The notes: generated from the sequence alone by a model not told the origin. A DNA stretch of 64,000 bases from Cupriavidus necator N-1 (GCF_000219215.1 NC_015723.1:2046001-2110000); one strand, 5' to 3'. Positions 48,423 through 58,301 are shown, numbered from the stretch's first letter. Made by a program: numbers and translations.

Positions 48423-50522
48423 ATGTTTGTCCGCCGTCTTGCCATACCCGCCGCCGTCAGTTGCCTGTTCCTGCCTCCCGTTGTTTCCCACGCCGCCGAA
48501 GGTCTCACCACGCTGCCATCTGTGACGGTCAGCGCCGCCGCCGACGGGCAAACTGACCTCGGCTTCACCACGCGGCGGCCGGCCGGAGTGACCAAGTCGG
48601 ATCAATCAGCGGCCGACGCCGCGCAGTCGATCACCGTCATCACACGCGACCTGCTCGACAGCCAGCAGGCACAGAACCTCAGCGACGCGCTGCAGAACTC
48701 AGCCGGCGTGGTCACCAACGTTTATGGCAGGCGCGGCTGGGACGACTTCATCATCCGCGGCCAGCGTGCATCGGAATCGATCTTTGCCGACGGATTGCTC
48801 GTCGACAGCAACAACCGCGTGGCGCAGGAGCTGTTCGGCGTGGAACGCGTGGAAGTGCTCAAGGGACCGGCCTCGATCCTGTTCGGCGCGGTACAGCCGG
48901 GCGGCCTGGTCAACATGGTCAGCAAGCGCCCGCGTGCCGAACTGTTCGGTGAACTGGGCCTGACCGTCGGTAACTACGGCTTCCGGCAGGTGACGGTCGA
49001 CGTAGGCACGCCACTGGCCAAGGACAGCAAGGCCGCGTTCCGCCTGAACGCGCTGATGATGAACAGCGACGATCCGACCGACTACGTCTGGTATCGCAAC
49101 CGCTGGATCGCGCCGTCGCTGACGCTCGACCTTGGCGCGCACACAGACTTCACGATCCTGACCAGCCACAACCAACGCAATTACGTGCGCCAGCAGGGCC
49201 TGCCCGTGAATGGCACCCTGGTGCCGAACCGCAATGGCGTGGTGCCGAGCAACCGCTTCATCGGCGAGCCGAATGCGCCGTCTTATGACGGCGAGCAGAA
49301 TCGCATCGGCTACGCGCTGACGCACCGCTTCGACTCCGGCTGGACGTTGAACCAGAACCTGCGCTACCAGACGTCGTCGCTGACCGGCACGCTAGTGTCG
49401 GCCGGCACGATGGCCGTCAACAGCCAGGCGATGAACCGCAGTGGCACGCAGCAGAGCTTCTCGGGGGACTCGTTCGGTGTCGACACTAACGTGCAGCGGA
49501 CTTTCGCGTTCACGGGGCATGCCCACAGCGTGACCTTCGGCATCGACTACCGCCATACGAAGGAAGACCGCTTGCAGAAAACGTGCCGCGTGGCAGCGCT
49601 GAACGTCTACAACCCGGTCTATGGCGCCAGCATCAACTGCCCGTCCGCCTATAGCCTGGACGCGACCGATACGCTAAACGCGGTTGGCCTCTATCTGCGC
49701 GATCAAATCCGTATCGCCGAGCGCTGGACTGTGACCGGCGGCGTGCGCTACGAATCCACGCAAACGAGCACAACGGACCGGCTGGCGCGGTCGCGTACCG
49801 GCAACGACAACAACGCCGTCACCGGCAGCGCGGGCGTGATGTACGACCTGACGCACTGGGCGCGTCCGTACGTGAGCTTCGCCACTTCGTTCCTGCCGAA
49901 CGCCGGCACCGACGTCAACGGCGCCACGTTCAAGCCCGAGAAGGGCCGCCAGTACGAAGTGGGCATCAAGTTCGACATGCCGGACAAGACCGGCCTGCTG
50001 ACACTGGCCGCGTTCGACCTGACACGCACCAATGTGCTCAGTACCGATCCGGTTAACACTGGCTTCAGCGTGGCCGTCGGCGAACAGCGGTCGCGCGGGC
50101 TGGAAATGGAACTGACGCAGGATCTCGGCAATGGCCTCAGCGTTTCGGGCGCCTATGCCTACATCGCAAGCGAAGTCACCGGGGACACCACGGCTGCGAA
50201 CGTCGGCAAACCGCTCAACAGCGTGCCCCGGCACAGTTTCTCGGTCTGGAGCCAGTACCGCTTCCGCGGCGCGCTGGCCGGCTGGTACGTCGGTGCCGGC
50301 CTGCGCGGCGAGAGCGCCAAGCGCGGCTACAGCTTTAACTACACCGTGCCGGGCTACGCGGTGGCCGATCTTGCCGTCGGCTACGTAGCATCGCACTGGC
50401 GCGCGGCGTTCAACGTCAAGAACGTGTTCGACAAGATGTACTACGCGGGCGGTCTGAACAACAACGTGCTACCAGTGGGCAATCCGCGGGTGGCCATGCT
50501 CAACGTGACGATGAACTATTGA
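48423..50522 (+). CDS. TonB-dependent siderophore receptor
   Basis: This 699-residue outer-membrane receptor has a signal peptide (cleavage near SHAAEG) and a TonB-box-like stretch LPSVTVSA. The plug domain follows with DAAQSITVITRDLL and GVERVEVLKGPASILFG, then a 22-strand barrel ending in the conserved terminal aromatic (VTMNY). It matches the FhuA/FpvA-like siderophore receptor class that imports ferric siderophores with TonB-ExbBD energy. The ATG at 48423 is used; a TTG further upstream is possible but unnecessary. No siderophore synthesis genes are seen in the window. Confidence 0.9.
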   Translation: MFVRRLAIPAAVSCLFLPPVVSHAAEGLTTLPSVTVSAAADGQTDLGFTTRRPAGVTKSDQSAADAAQSITVITRDLLDSQQAQNLSDALQNSAGVVTNVYGRRGWDDFIIRGQRASESIFADGLLVDSNNRVAQELFGVERVEVLKGPASILFGAVQPGGLVNMVSKRPRAELFGELGLTVGNYGFRQVTVDVGTPLAKDSKAAFRLNALMMNSDDPTDYVWYRNRWIAPSLTLDLGAHTDFTILTSHNQRNYVRQQGLPVNGTLVPNRNGVVPSNRFIGEPNAPSYDGEQNRIGYALTHRFDSGWTLNQNLRYQTSSLTGTLVSAGTMAVNSQAMNRSGTQQSFSGDSFGVDTNVQRTFAFTGHAHSVTFGIDYRHTKEDRLQKTCRVAALNVYNPVYGASINCPSAYSLDATDTLNAVGLYLRDQIRIAERWTVTGGVRYESTQTSTTDRLARSRTGNDNNAVTGSAGVMYDLTHWARPYVSFATSFLPNAGTDVNGATFKPEKGRQYEVGIKFDMPDKTGLLTLAAFDLTRTNVLSTDPVNTGFSVAVGEQRSRGLEMELTQDLGNGLSVSGAYAYIASEVTGDTTAANVGKPLNSVPRHSFSVWSQYRFRGALAGWYVGAGLRGESAKRGYSFNYTVPGYAVADLAVGYVASHWRAAFNVKNVFDKMYYAGGLNNNVLPVGNPRVAMLNVTMNY

Positions 50523-50578
50523 TACGGCGCCCACCTGGAACCTCCAGACCAGTAGTGAGGCGGCCACCAAGCTGCTGT

Positions 50579-50606
50579 GGTTCGAATCGAACCGATCGCG
50601 TATCGG
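50579..50606. terminator. Twin small dyads between convergent receptor and MocR genes
   Basis: GGTTCGA-A-TCGAACC (50579-50593) is followed at once by CCGAT-CGCGT-ATCGG (50592-50606). They sit between two convergent genes about 57 bp after the receptor stop and could fold as 3'-end hairpins. The first resembles a tRNA T-arm by chance. Confidence 0.4.
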
Positions 50607-50625
50607 CGGCCATAGCATCGAGTCG

Positions 50626-52164
50626 TCAGCCTACCTGAAACCCGTTGTCAGCCTGGCCCTGAGAACCCAGGCGGGAAAAACGCCGCCCCATCACCGCAAT
50701 CACCGACCCTAGAATCTGCATCCCCCGCTGAATCTGCTCCACCGTCAAACTCGCATAACCCAGCACCAATCCAGCCGCTCGACGCTGTCCATGCGACCGG
50801 GCCCCTGCAAACAACGGTGATACCGGGTAGACCCCCACATCCTTGCCGCGCGCAGCGGCCACCAGCGCTGTCTCGTCCTGGGGCCGCAGCGACGGCAGCC
50901 ACAGCACCACATGCAGCCCCGCCGCCGTACCGCAGACTTCCGCGTCCGCTGGCAGGTAGCGTGCGACGCCATCCAGCAAGGCTGCTCGCCGACGCTCGTT
51001 TTCCCGGCGCATGCGCCGCACATGGCGTTCGTAGGCACCGCTTTCGATCAGCGCTGCCAGCACGCGCTGCTCCAGCACGGGCGCATGGCGGTCGGCCAGC
51101 CGCTTGGCCTGCCGGAACACCGGCACCAGTTCAGGCGGCAGCACCAGGTAGCCGAGCCGCAGGTGCGGCGACAGCGCCTTGGAGAAAGTGCCGACGTAGA
51201 TCACGCGGCCGTCGGTGTCGATCGAGCGCAGGGTGTCGATCGGGCGCTGGCCGTAGCGGAACTCCCCGTCGTAGTCGTCCTCGATGATCCAGGCGTCGTG
51301 GCGCTGCGCCCATTGCAGCAGCTCCAGGCGCCGGCCGATCGGCAGCACACCCCCTAGTGGGAACTGGTGCGACGGTGTCACGTACACCAGGCGGACACGA
51401 TCGTCCTGGGGAAGGCTGGCGGTATCCAGGCCATGCCCGTCCACTGGCGTGGCCTGGCACCTGGCGCCGGTGGCTTCGAAGCAGCGCCTTGCCATCAGGT
51501 AGCCAGGGTCTTCGAAGGCGAAGGCATCGCCGGCATCCAGCAGCAACCGTGCGCACAGATCGATGGCCTGCTGCGAGCCATGTACCACCAGAACCTGCTC
51601 GGCCTCGCAGGCCAGTCCCCGGGCACGCCGCAAATAGCCCTGGAGGGCGCGTCGCAGCGATGCCTCACCTTCGGGCGGGGCGTATGACAGGCTGTTTTGC
51701 TGACGCAGCAGTTCGGCCTGGTAGGCACGCCGCCAGGCCAGGGTTGGAAAGTCCCGGGAAGCCACCGCCCCATACAGGAAGTCGAAGCGAACCGGTTCAG
51801 CTTGCAGCGGTGCCGGCATGCCGAGTCCCGCCACGCGACGCCCGAATTCGGACAGGGTTGGGGCCGACCTGGAGTGCCGGCCTGCGGTCAGCCCGGCTGG
51901 TGCCGGTGCCGCCAACGGGCTGGCGATTCGGGCCACCCGCCCCACCGCGGTGACGAGGAAGCCCTCGGCCACAAGTTGTTCGTAGGCGGCGGTGACGGTG
52001 GTACGCGATACACCCAACTCGGACGCCAGCGCTCGCGTGGACGGCGCCCGGGCACCCGGCGGCAGTGAGCCGTCCGCGATCTGGGCGCGCAGAAGATCGT
52101 AGATGCGGCGTCCCGCGCCCGTGGCTCCGGCACGGTTACCGGCTGGCTGGCGTGACTGGCCCAT
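50626..52164 (-). CDS. MocR/PdxR-type regulator
   Basis: This 512-residue protein has a GntR winged helix (about 18-85; STRALASELGVSRTTVTAAYEQL) fused to a long linker and an aminotransferase-like domain. That domain carries VHGSQQAIDLCARLLL, TPSHQFPLGGVL, EDDYDGEFRYG and the PLP Lys in GTFSKALSPHLRLG. PdxR-like members control vitamin B6 synthesis or amino-acid genes and bind PLP. It is divergent from a PaiB-like gene 83 bp away that leads into a LysE exporter, which it probably regulates. Confidence 0.9.
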   Translation of the reverse strand: MGQSRQPAGNRAGATGAGRRIYDLLRAQIADGSLPPGARAPSTRALASELGVSRTTVTAAYEQLVAEGFLVTAVGRVARIASPLAAPAPAGLTAGRHSRSAPTLSEFGRRVAGLGMPAPLQAEPVRFDFLYGAVASRDFPTLAWRRAYQAELLRQQNSLSYAPPEGEASLRRALQGYLRRARGLACEAEQVLVVHGSQQAIDLCARLLLDAGDAFAFEDPGYLMARRCFEATGARCQATPVDGHGLDTASLPQDDRVRLVYVTPSHQFPLGGVLPIGRRLELLQWAQRHDAWIIEDDYDGEFRYGQRPIDTLRSIDTDGRVIYVGTFSKALSPHLRLGYLVLPPELVPVFRQAKRLADRHAPVLEQRVLAALIESGAYERHVRRMRRENERRRAALLDGVARYLPADAEVCGTAAGLHVVLWLPSLRPQDETALVAAARGKDVGVYPVSPLFAGARSHGQRRAAGLVLGYASLTVEQIQRGMQILGSVIAVMGRRFSRLGSQGQADNGFQVG

Positions 52165-52247
52165 AAAGAATCATGAAAACTGGACCTTCTGATTGTGCCA
52201 GTTGTCGGCGAGAGTATCGAGCATTCCATCCCTTCCGATTCCCCACC

Positions 52248-52871
52248 ATGTACATTCCTGCTCACTTTGCTGAAAACCGGCCAGAGGAACTGAGCCGCAT
52301 CATCCGCGAGCACCCGCTGGGGATGCTGGTTACGCAAGGCAGCGCCGGACTGGATGCCGACCACATCCCGTTCGAGTTCGATCCCGGCGAGGGAACCCAC
52401 GGCGTGCTCACAGCCCACGTGGCCCGCGCGAATCCACTCTGGCAGCGTTGCCCCACGGGCTCGCCGGTCATGGTCGTCTTCCGCGGCGCCGAGGCCTATA
52501 TCTCGCCCAACTGGTACCCGAGCAAGCATGAGGCGCACCGCCAGGTGCCGACCTGGAACTACGAGGTGGTACACGCGCACGGCACGATCACCGTGCATGA
52601 TGACGAGCGTTTCGTTCGCCGCCTGGTTGCGCGCCTGACCCGGCGGCACGAGACAGCCGAAGCCAGGCCCTGGAAGATGGGGGACTCCGCGCCGGAGTAC
52701 ATCGACAGCATGCTGCGCAACATCGTGGGCATCGAGATCGCCGTCACTTCGCTGGTGGGCAAGGTCAAGCTCAGCCAGAACAGGGAGTTGCGGGATCGCC
52801 TCGGTGCCGCCGACACCCTAGAGGCGCGGGGGTATGGCGAACTTGCACAGTGCATGCGCAAGGCTGGTTGA
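52248..52871 (+). CDS. PaiB-family FMN-binding protein
   Basis: This 207-residue protein of the PaiB family starts MYIPAHFAENRPEEL and carries HPLGMLVTQ, YISPNWYPSK and P-T-W-N-Y-E-V-V-H-A-H-G, the flavin-binding motifs of the pyridoxamine-oxidase-like barrel. PaiB was described as a negative regulator in Bacillus; most relatives are simply FMN- or heme-binding enzymes. The start is ATG 52248. It is divergent from the MocR regulator and 53 bp before the LysE gene, so the two are probably co-transcribed. Confidence 0.87.
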   Translation: MYIPAHFAENRPEELSRIIREHPLGMLVTQGSAGLDADHIPFEFDPGEGTHGVLTAHVARANPLWQRCPTGSPVMVVFRGAEAYISPNWYPSKHEAHRQVPTWNYEVVHAHGTITVHDDERFVRRLVARLTRRHETAEARPWKMGDSAPEYIDSMLRNIVGIEIAVTSLVGKVKLSQNRELRDRLGAADTLEARGYGELAQCMRKAG

Positions 52872-52924
52872 ATTGCCCCCGGACCCGCGCTCAGCTTTGC
52901 CTCACCATTGACGAACACCACATC

Positions 52925-53542
52925 ATGTCACTCATCCCCTTCCTGATCGCTGCCATCGTTCTCGCCATCACCCCCGGCCCGGGCATCGCCTATGTCGTTG
53001 CACGAACGGTGGCTGGCGGCCGGTCCGAGGGCCTGGCTTCATGCTTCGGCACCGCCCTTGGTGGCTTGCTCCATGTGCTCGCGGCGGCCTTGGGCCTGTC
53101 GCTGGTCATTGCCCAGTCAGCCGTGGCGTTCAACCTGCTCAAGTATCTGGGTGCGGCTTATCTGGTGTACCTGGGGATTCGCATGTTGATGCGCAAGCAA
53201 GCGCCGGTCACGCTCGAAACCATGTCATCCAAAGGTGCGCGCCGCGCTCTGGTCGAGGACATCATGGTCGAGGTCTTGAATGTCAAGACGGCGCTGTTCT
53301 TTCTGGCGTTCCTGCCGCAGTTTGTCTCGGCAAGCGAACCTCTGGTGCCGCAGTTGGTGCTGCTGGGCTGCATTTGCGTCGCGCTCAATACGCTGGTCGA
53401 CGTTGTCGTCGTGTTTGCCGCGCATCGTCTGCTCAAGTCTGGCGCCGCCCGCGAAGCTCGCGCCCGCTTGATGACCCGGATGTCGGGTGTCACGATGCTG
53501 GGCCTGGGCGCCTTCCTTGCGCTGGCCCGGCGCGAGGCCTAG
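52925..53542 (+). CDS. LysE/RhtB-family exporter
   Basis: This 205-residue, six-helix exporter has the family motif ITPGPGIAYVVARTVAGG, Y-L-G-A-A-Y-L-V-Y-L-G-I-R and VEVLNVKTALFFLAFLPQF. It exports an amino acid or analogue. This is the second MocR-LysE module in the window (the other is at 24498-26537) but the two LysE proteins differ clearly. A 10-bp hairpin follows the stop. Confidence 0.88.
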   Translation: MSLIPFLIAAIVLAITPGPGIAYVVARTVAGGRSEGLASCFGTALGGLLHVLAAALGLSLVIAQSAVAFNLLKYLGAAYLVYLGIRMLMRKQAPVTLETMSSKGARRALVEDIMVEVLNVKTALFFLAFLPQFVSASEPLVPQLVLLGCICVALNTLVDVVVVFAAHRLLKSGAAREARARLMTRMSGVTMLGLGAFLALARREA

Positions 53543-53547
53543 ACAGG

Positions 53548-53577
53548 GGGCGGTTCGGCGCAGGGCTCGAACCGCCC
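53548..53577. terminator. Bidirectional terminator-like hairpin between LysE and oxidoreductase genes
   Basis: GGGCGGTTCG and its perfect complement, 10 bp each, enclose a 10-nt loop. The hairpin lies 5 bp after the LysE stop and 5 bp before the convergent oxidoreductase stop. Confidence 0.7.
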
Positions 53578-53582
53578 GCCTC

Positions 53583-56500
53583 TCAAGCCGCAGCCCGCCG
53601 GGCCGCACAGCGATACTGCGCCAGCAACGCCTCCCGCCGTACTGCCGCCGCATCCATGCTGGCCTCCTTCACGTGGCCGTAGCCGCGGATATCCTCAGGC
53701 AACGCGGCAAGCGCCAGCGCGGCGTCGACGTTGTCCGCGCTCAGGGACGCTGCGAACTCGTCGACCATGGCCAGATAGTCGTTGACCAGCGCCCGCTCGG
53801 CGCGGCGCTCGGCAGTCTTGCCAAACACATCGAACGCCGTGCCACGCAAAACCTTCAGGCGCGCCAGCAAGCGGAATGCCGTCATCGTGCGCGGACCGAA
53901 GCGGCGCTTGACCGGGCGGCCCTTGCCGTCACCCTTGTCGTTCTTGGCCAGCAACGGGGGCGCTAGCCAGAAGTTGAGCTGGTAGTCGCGGCCGGGCTCC
54001 CCTTCGAACTGGGCGCGCAGCTTGTCCAGGAAGGCGGGATCGGCGTAGAGGCGCGCCACCTCGTACTCGTCCTTGTAGGCCATCAGCTTGGCCAGGTTGC
54101 GCGCCACGGCCTCGGTCAGCGGCAGCTTGCGCTCGATGCCCAGTTGCTGCTCCGCTGCGCGGATGCGCTCGACGGCCTCGCGGTAGCGGGCAGCGTATGC
54201 GGTGTTCTGGTAATCGGCCAGCATCGTCTCGCGCTTGCGGATCAGGGTGTCGAGCGTCTGCGGGATTGCCACGACCTGTGCGGCCGGGGCCGCCGGAGCA
54301 CCCGGCAAGAGCGCCTTTACCGCCGCCTCGCCATGGTGCGCGAGATACCGTCCCCATTCGAATGCCAGCCGGTTCTTGTCGATCGACACCCCATTGAGTT
54401 CGATCGCGCGCAGCAGGCTTTCACGCTGCAGCGGGATCCAGCCCTTCTGCCAGGCAAAGCCGAGCAGCAGCGGGTTGGAGTAGATGGCGTCGGCCAGCAG
54501 GGTCACCGCCCATGCGCTGGCGTCGAAGAACGCGCAGGCATCGCCCACGCTGGCGCGCAGGTCCTGCTCGGCGCTGGCGCCGGGGAACTTCCACTTCGGG
54601 TTCTTGATGAATTCCGCGGTGGGCGTGTTGGCGCTGTTGACCACGGCGGCGGTCAATCCGTGCCGGATCTTCGACAGCACCTCGGCCGAGGCCGAGACAA
54701 TGGCGTCGCCCCCGATCACCAGGCGCGCCTCGCCCGTCGCGATACGCGTCGCATGCAGGTCGTCCGGGCCCGGTGCGATCTGCACGTGGCTGATCACCGC
54801 CCCGCCCTTCTGTGCCAGGCCAGCCATGTCCAGCACGGTCACGCCCTTGCGTTCAAGGTGCGATGCCATGCCCAGCAGGCCGCCGATAGTGACCACGCCG
54901 GTGCCGCCCACGCCGGTGACCAGCACGCCGTACGGCCGCTCCAGGGCTGGCAGCCGCGGCAGCGGCAGCGCTTCGAAGTCGGCGCCGGTGCCCTTGCCAC
55001 CCGCTGCCGCCGGCTTGCGCACCTGCGCCCCCTCGGCGGTGACAAAGCTAGGGCAGAAGCCGTTGACGCAGGAGAAATCCTTGTTGCACGACGACTGGTT
55101 GATCTTGCGCTTGGTCCCGAGTTCGGTCTCCAGTGGCTCCACAGACAGGCAGTTGGACTTGGCCGAGCAATCGCCGCAGCCCTCGCAGACCGCATCGTTG
55201 ATAAAGGCGCGCTTGGCCGGGTCAGGATAGGTGCCGCGCTTGCGGCGGCGGCGCTTCTCGGTCGCGCAGGTCTGGTCGTAGATCAGGATGGTGACGCCCG
55301 CGGTATCGCGCAGCTCAACCTGGACGGCGTCGAGCTGGTCGCGGTGGAACACGGTCACGCCGGACGGCAGCATGTTACCGTCGCCATACTTCTGCGGCTC
55401 GTCGGTGACGACGACCAGCTTCTTCGCGCCCTCGGCCAGCACCTGGTGCGCAATCTGCGGCACCGTCAGCACGCCGTCGATGGGCTGCCCGCCGGTCATT
55501 GCCACGGCGTCATTGAACAGGATCTTGTAGGTGATATTGGCCTTTGCCGCGATCGATGCGCGGATGGCCAGCAGCCCCGAGTGGAAATACGTGCCGTCGC
55601 CCAGGTTGGCAAACACGTGCTTGTCACCGGTGAAATGCATCTGGCCGGTCCAGGCCACGCCCTCGCCGCCCATCTGGCTGAAGGTGTCGGTATTGCGGTC
55701 CATCCACAGGGTCATGTAGTGGCACCCGATGCCGGCCAGCGCACGCGAGCCTTCCGGCACGCGCGTGGACGTATTGTGCGGGCACCCTGAGCAGAACCAG
55801 GGCTTGCGCTCCAGCGCGATGCGCGGCTGCGCGGCCTCGCGCTCCTTGGCCTCGATCAGCGCCACGCGCGCTGCAATGCGTGCGCGCACCGCTTCCGGCA
55901 GGTCAAGGCGTTCCAGCCGGCGGGCGATGGCCTTGGCGATCAGCGCCGGCGACAATTCATAGTGCGCCGGCAGCAGCCAGTTGCCACGCGGCACCGACCA
56001 CTCGCCGCCATCGTTGCCACGCTGGTCGAACTTGCCGAAGACCTTGGGCCGCACATCCTCGCGCCAGTTGTACAGCTCTTCCTTGAGCGCGTATTCGAGG
56101 ATCTGGCGCTTTTCTTCCACCACCAGGATCTCTTCCAGGCCGGTGGCGAACTCACGGGCGCCGTGCGCCTCCAGCGGCCACACGCAACCCACCTTGTAGA
56201 CGCGGATGCCGATGCGGGCGCAGGTGTCGTCGTCCAGGCCCAGGTCTGCGAGCGCCTGGCGCACGTCAAGATATGCCTTGCCGGCGGTCATGATGCCGAA
56301 GCGCGCGTTCGGCGAATCGAGCACGACGCGATTGAGCCGGTTGGCCCGCACATAGGCCAGCGCCGCATACCACTTGTGGTCAAGCAGCCGCGCTTCCTGC
56401 TCCAGCGGGGAATCGGGCCAGCGGATATTGAGGCCGCCCTGCGGCACGACAAAGTCCTCCGGCAACGCGATCTGCACGCGCTCGGGATCGATCTCGACCG

Positions 56501-57161
56501 AGGCGGTCGACTCCACCACGTCGGTGACGCACTTCATTGCCACCCACAGGCCGGAATAGCGGCTCATGGCCCAGCCATGCAGGCCGTAGTCGAGGTACTC
56601 CTGCACATTGGCGGGGTACAGCACCGGGATGCCGGCAGCCTGCAGCACGTGTTCCGACTGGTGCGCCACGGTGGAGGACTTGGCGGCATGGTCGTCGCCG
56701 GCCAGCAGCAGCACGCCGCCATGGCGCGACGAGCCGGCCGAATTGGCGTGCTTGAGCACGTCGATGGACCGGTCCACGCCCGGCCCCTTGCCATACCACA
56801 TCGAGAACACGCCGTCGCGCGTGGCGCCGGGGAACAGGTTGACCTGCTGGCTGCCCCAGACGGCGGTCGCGGCAAGGTCTTCGTTGACGCCGGGCTGGAA
56901 CACCACGTCGCTGGCCGCCAGGTGCTGCTTGGCCTTCCACAGCGCCTGGTCCACGCCGCCCAGCGGCGAGCCGCGATAGCCCGAGATAAACCCGGCGGTG
57001 TTGAGGCCGGCGGCGCGGTCGCGCGCCTTCTGCAGCATGGGCAGGCGGACCAGGGCCTGCACGCCGCTCATGTAGACGCGGCCCTGCTCCAGGGTGTACT
57101 TGTCGTCCAGGCTGGCGCTGGCCAGGGCTTCGAGCAAGGCGGGGTTCAGCGGGGCATTCAC
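53583..57161 (-). CDS. Fused indolepyruvate:ferredoxin oxidoreductase (2-oxoacid oxidoreductase)
   Basis: This 1192-residue single-chain enzyme decarboxylates an aryl- or branched 2-oxoacid to its acyl-CoA and passes electrons to an iron-sulfur acceptor. Order of parts: pyrimidine-type thiamine domain (about 1-400), pyrophosphate-type thiamine domain (about 440-650; G-D-G-T-Y-F-H, GGEG), iron-sulfur cysteines (VCEGCGDCSAKSNC, then NGFCPS, about 660-720), and the gamma domain (about 745-940; VTGVGGTGVVTIGG, GLAQKGG). A C-terminal domain of the DUF6537 kind follows. The start is GTG 57161 with GGAG upstream. Such fused aerobic forms are known in Proteobacteria. A LysR gene is divergent 121 bp away. 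Confidence 0.88.
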   Translation of the reverse strand: MNAPLNPALLEALASASLDDKYTLEQGRVYMSGVQALVRLPMLQKARDRAAGLNTAGFISGYRGSPLGGVDQALWKAKQHLAASDVVFQPGVNEDLAATAVWGSQQVNLFPGATRDGVFSMWYGKGPGVDRSIDVLKHANSAGSSRHGGVLLLAGDDHAAKSSTVAHQSEHVLQAAGIPVLYPANVQEYLDYGLHGWAMSRYSGLWVAMKCVTDVVESTASVEIDPERVQIALPEDFVVPQGGLNIRWPDSPLEQEARLLDHKWYAALAYVRANRLNRVVLDSPNARFGIMTAGKAYLDVRQALADLGLDDDTCARIGIRVYKVGCVWPLEAHGAREFATGLEEILVVEEKRQILEYALKEELYNWREDVRPKVFGKFDQRGNDGGEWSVPRGNWLLPAHYELSPALIAKAIARRLERLDLPEAVRARIAARVALIEAKEREAAQPRIALERKPWFCSGCPHNTSTRVPEGSRALAGIGCHYMTLWMDRNTDTFSQMGGEGVAWTGQMHFTGDKHVFANLGDGTYFHSGLLAIRASIAAKANITYKILFNDAVAMTGGQPIDGVLTVPQIAHQVLAEGAKKLVVVTDEPQKYGDGNMLPSGVTVFHRDQLDAVQVELRDTAGVTILIYDQTCATEKRRRRKRGTYPDPAKRAFINDAVCEGCGDCSAKSNCLSVEPLETELGTKRKINQSSCNKDFSCVNGFCPSFVTAEGAQVRKPAAAGGKGTGADFEALPLPRLPALERPYGVLVTGVGGTGVVTIGGLLGMASHLERKGVTVLDMAGLAQKGGAVISHVQIAPGPDDLHATRIATGEARLVIGGDAIVSASAEVLSKIRHGLTAAVVNSANTPTAEFIKNPKWKFPGASAEQDLRASVGDACAFFDASAWAVTLLADAIYSNPLLLGFAWQKGWIPLQRESLLRAIELNGVSIDKNRLAFEWGRYLAHHGEAAVKALLPGAPAAPAAQVVAIPQTLDTLIRKRETMLADYQNTAYAARYREAVERIRAAEQQLGIERKLPLTEAVARNLAKLMAYKDEYEVARLYADPAFLDKLRAQFEGEPGRDYQLNFWLAPPLLAKNDKGDGKGRPVKRRFGPRTMTAFRLLARLKVLRGTAFDVFGKTAERRAERALVNDYLAMVDEFAASLSADNVDAALALAALPEDIRGYGHVKEASMDAAAVRREALLAQYRCAARRAAA

Positions 57162-57282
57162 GATTCTCAGTCTCCGTGCTTGTTCTCTTGTATCTGGAGC
57201 AGTTTAGAAATCCGTGCCGTCATCGTAAAATCATGAATTCCAACACCTGATATCTGCAGAACGGATACCTCGGAGACCCCCC

Positions 57283-58218
57283 ATGTTCAAGGTGCGCGAA
57301 GGCTCGGAAAGACTGGCCAAGGAAGTCACGCTGAGGCAGTTCCGCTATTTCGTCGCGGCCGCGGAGACCGGGCAATTCTCGATGGCCGCGACCGCCGAGC
57401 ATGTCTCGCAGTCGGCCATCACCAATGCTGTGCTGGCGCTTGAGCAGCGCCTGGCCGTACGCCTGTTCGATCGCCGGCCCCACGGTGTGACGCTGACGGC
57501 AGAAGGCCACCTATTCTTCCAGCACGCCCGCCAGATCCTGGATTCGGTCGAGGATGCGCTGCGCGAGCCGCGCTTCCAGGTGCACGGGTTGCAGGGCAGC
57601 GTGCGCCTGGCCGCCTCCTACACGGTGCTGGGCTACTTCCTGCCGGGGCTGCTGGCGCGCTTTCGCACCAACTATCCGGACATCGAACTGGATCTGCTCG
57701 ACATGGACCGGCCGGATATCGAGCGAGCCGTGCTGGCGGGGGAGATTGAGCTGGGCATTGCGCTGCTGTCGAACCTGGAGCGGCCCCAGCGCTTCCAGCG
57801 TCATACGCTGATGCGTTCCCGGCGCCAGCTGTGGACCTCGTCCAGCCATCCGCTGCTGGCCGTGGAGCGGCCTTCGCTGCGCGATATTGCGGCCTATCCG
57901 TATATCCTCATCACCGTGGACGAGGCCGAGGAATCCACCCTGCGTTACTGGCGCAGCCACCGGCTCGCACCCAAGGTCGCATTCCGGACCGGCTCGATGG
58001 AGGCCCTGCGCGGGCTGGTGGCGCATGGCTTCGGCGTCACCGTGCTGTCCGACATGGTGTATCGCCCGTGGTCACTGGAGGGAAAGCAGATCGAGGCCCG
58101 GCCGATTGCCAATGCGGTGCCGGACATGGAGGTCGGCATGCTGTGGCAGCCCGGGCGCAAGCTGGGCAAGCCGGCGGATGCGCTGAGGGAGTTCCTGATT
58201 CACGCTTGCGGGAGCTGA
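57283..58218 (+). CDS. LysR-family regulator, divergent from the oxidoreductase
   Basis: This 311-residue protein has the LysR helix-turn-helix (about 15-75; LRQFRYFVAAAETGQFSMAA, SQSAITNAVLALEQ, LFDRRPHGVTLT) and a two-lobed effector-binding domain to the C terminus. Being divergent from the 1192-residue oxidoreductase gene, it is the natural regulator of that gene and of itself. Its DNA site should lie in 57162-57282, where an AT-rich stretch (about 57205-57250) is present. The ligand is unknown. Confidence 0.88.
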   Translation: MFKVREGSERLAKEVTLRQFRYFVAAAETGQFSMAATAEHVSQSAITNAVLALEQRLAVRLFDRRPHGVTLTAEGHLFFQHARQILDSVEDALREPRFQVHGLQGSVRLAASYTVLGYFLPGLLARFRTNYPDIELDLLDMDRPDIERAVLAGEIELGIALLSNLERPQRFQRHTLMRSRRQLWTSSSHPLLAVERPSLRDIAAYPYILITVDEAEESTLRYWRSHRLAPKVAFRTGSMEALRGLVAHGFGVTVLSDMVYRPWSLEGKQIEARPIANAVPDMEVGMLWQPGRKLGKPADALREFLIHACGS

Positions 58219-58277
58219 GGCGCCGAGTCCTGCGGTGTCGTGTCGTGCCCAACCCAGCGCAGAAAACCAAAAGAATT

Positions 58278-58301
58278 GGTGCAATGCAACATAAATGCAC
58301 C
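58278..58301. promoter_or_regulatory. Candidate operator upstream of the phasin-like gene
   Basis: GGTGCA-12-TGCACC forms an inverted repeat around an AT-rich centre (ATGCAACATAAA), 114 bp before the phasin-like start. TGCA-containing sites are known for PHA repressors, but this is a weak, untested match. Confidence 0.3.

Noticed and set aside
50570..50600. GGTTCGAATC motif like a tRNA T-arm
   Set aside because: It is part of a 15-bp palindrome, and no acceptor stem, D-arm or anticodon arm could be found around it.
58200..58218. Possible fourth copy of the CGCTTGCGGGAG palindrome
   Set aside because: It is the coding end of the LysR gene, shares only 12 bases, and lacks the second arm and the GAGCAAAC tail.
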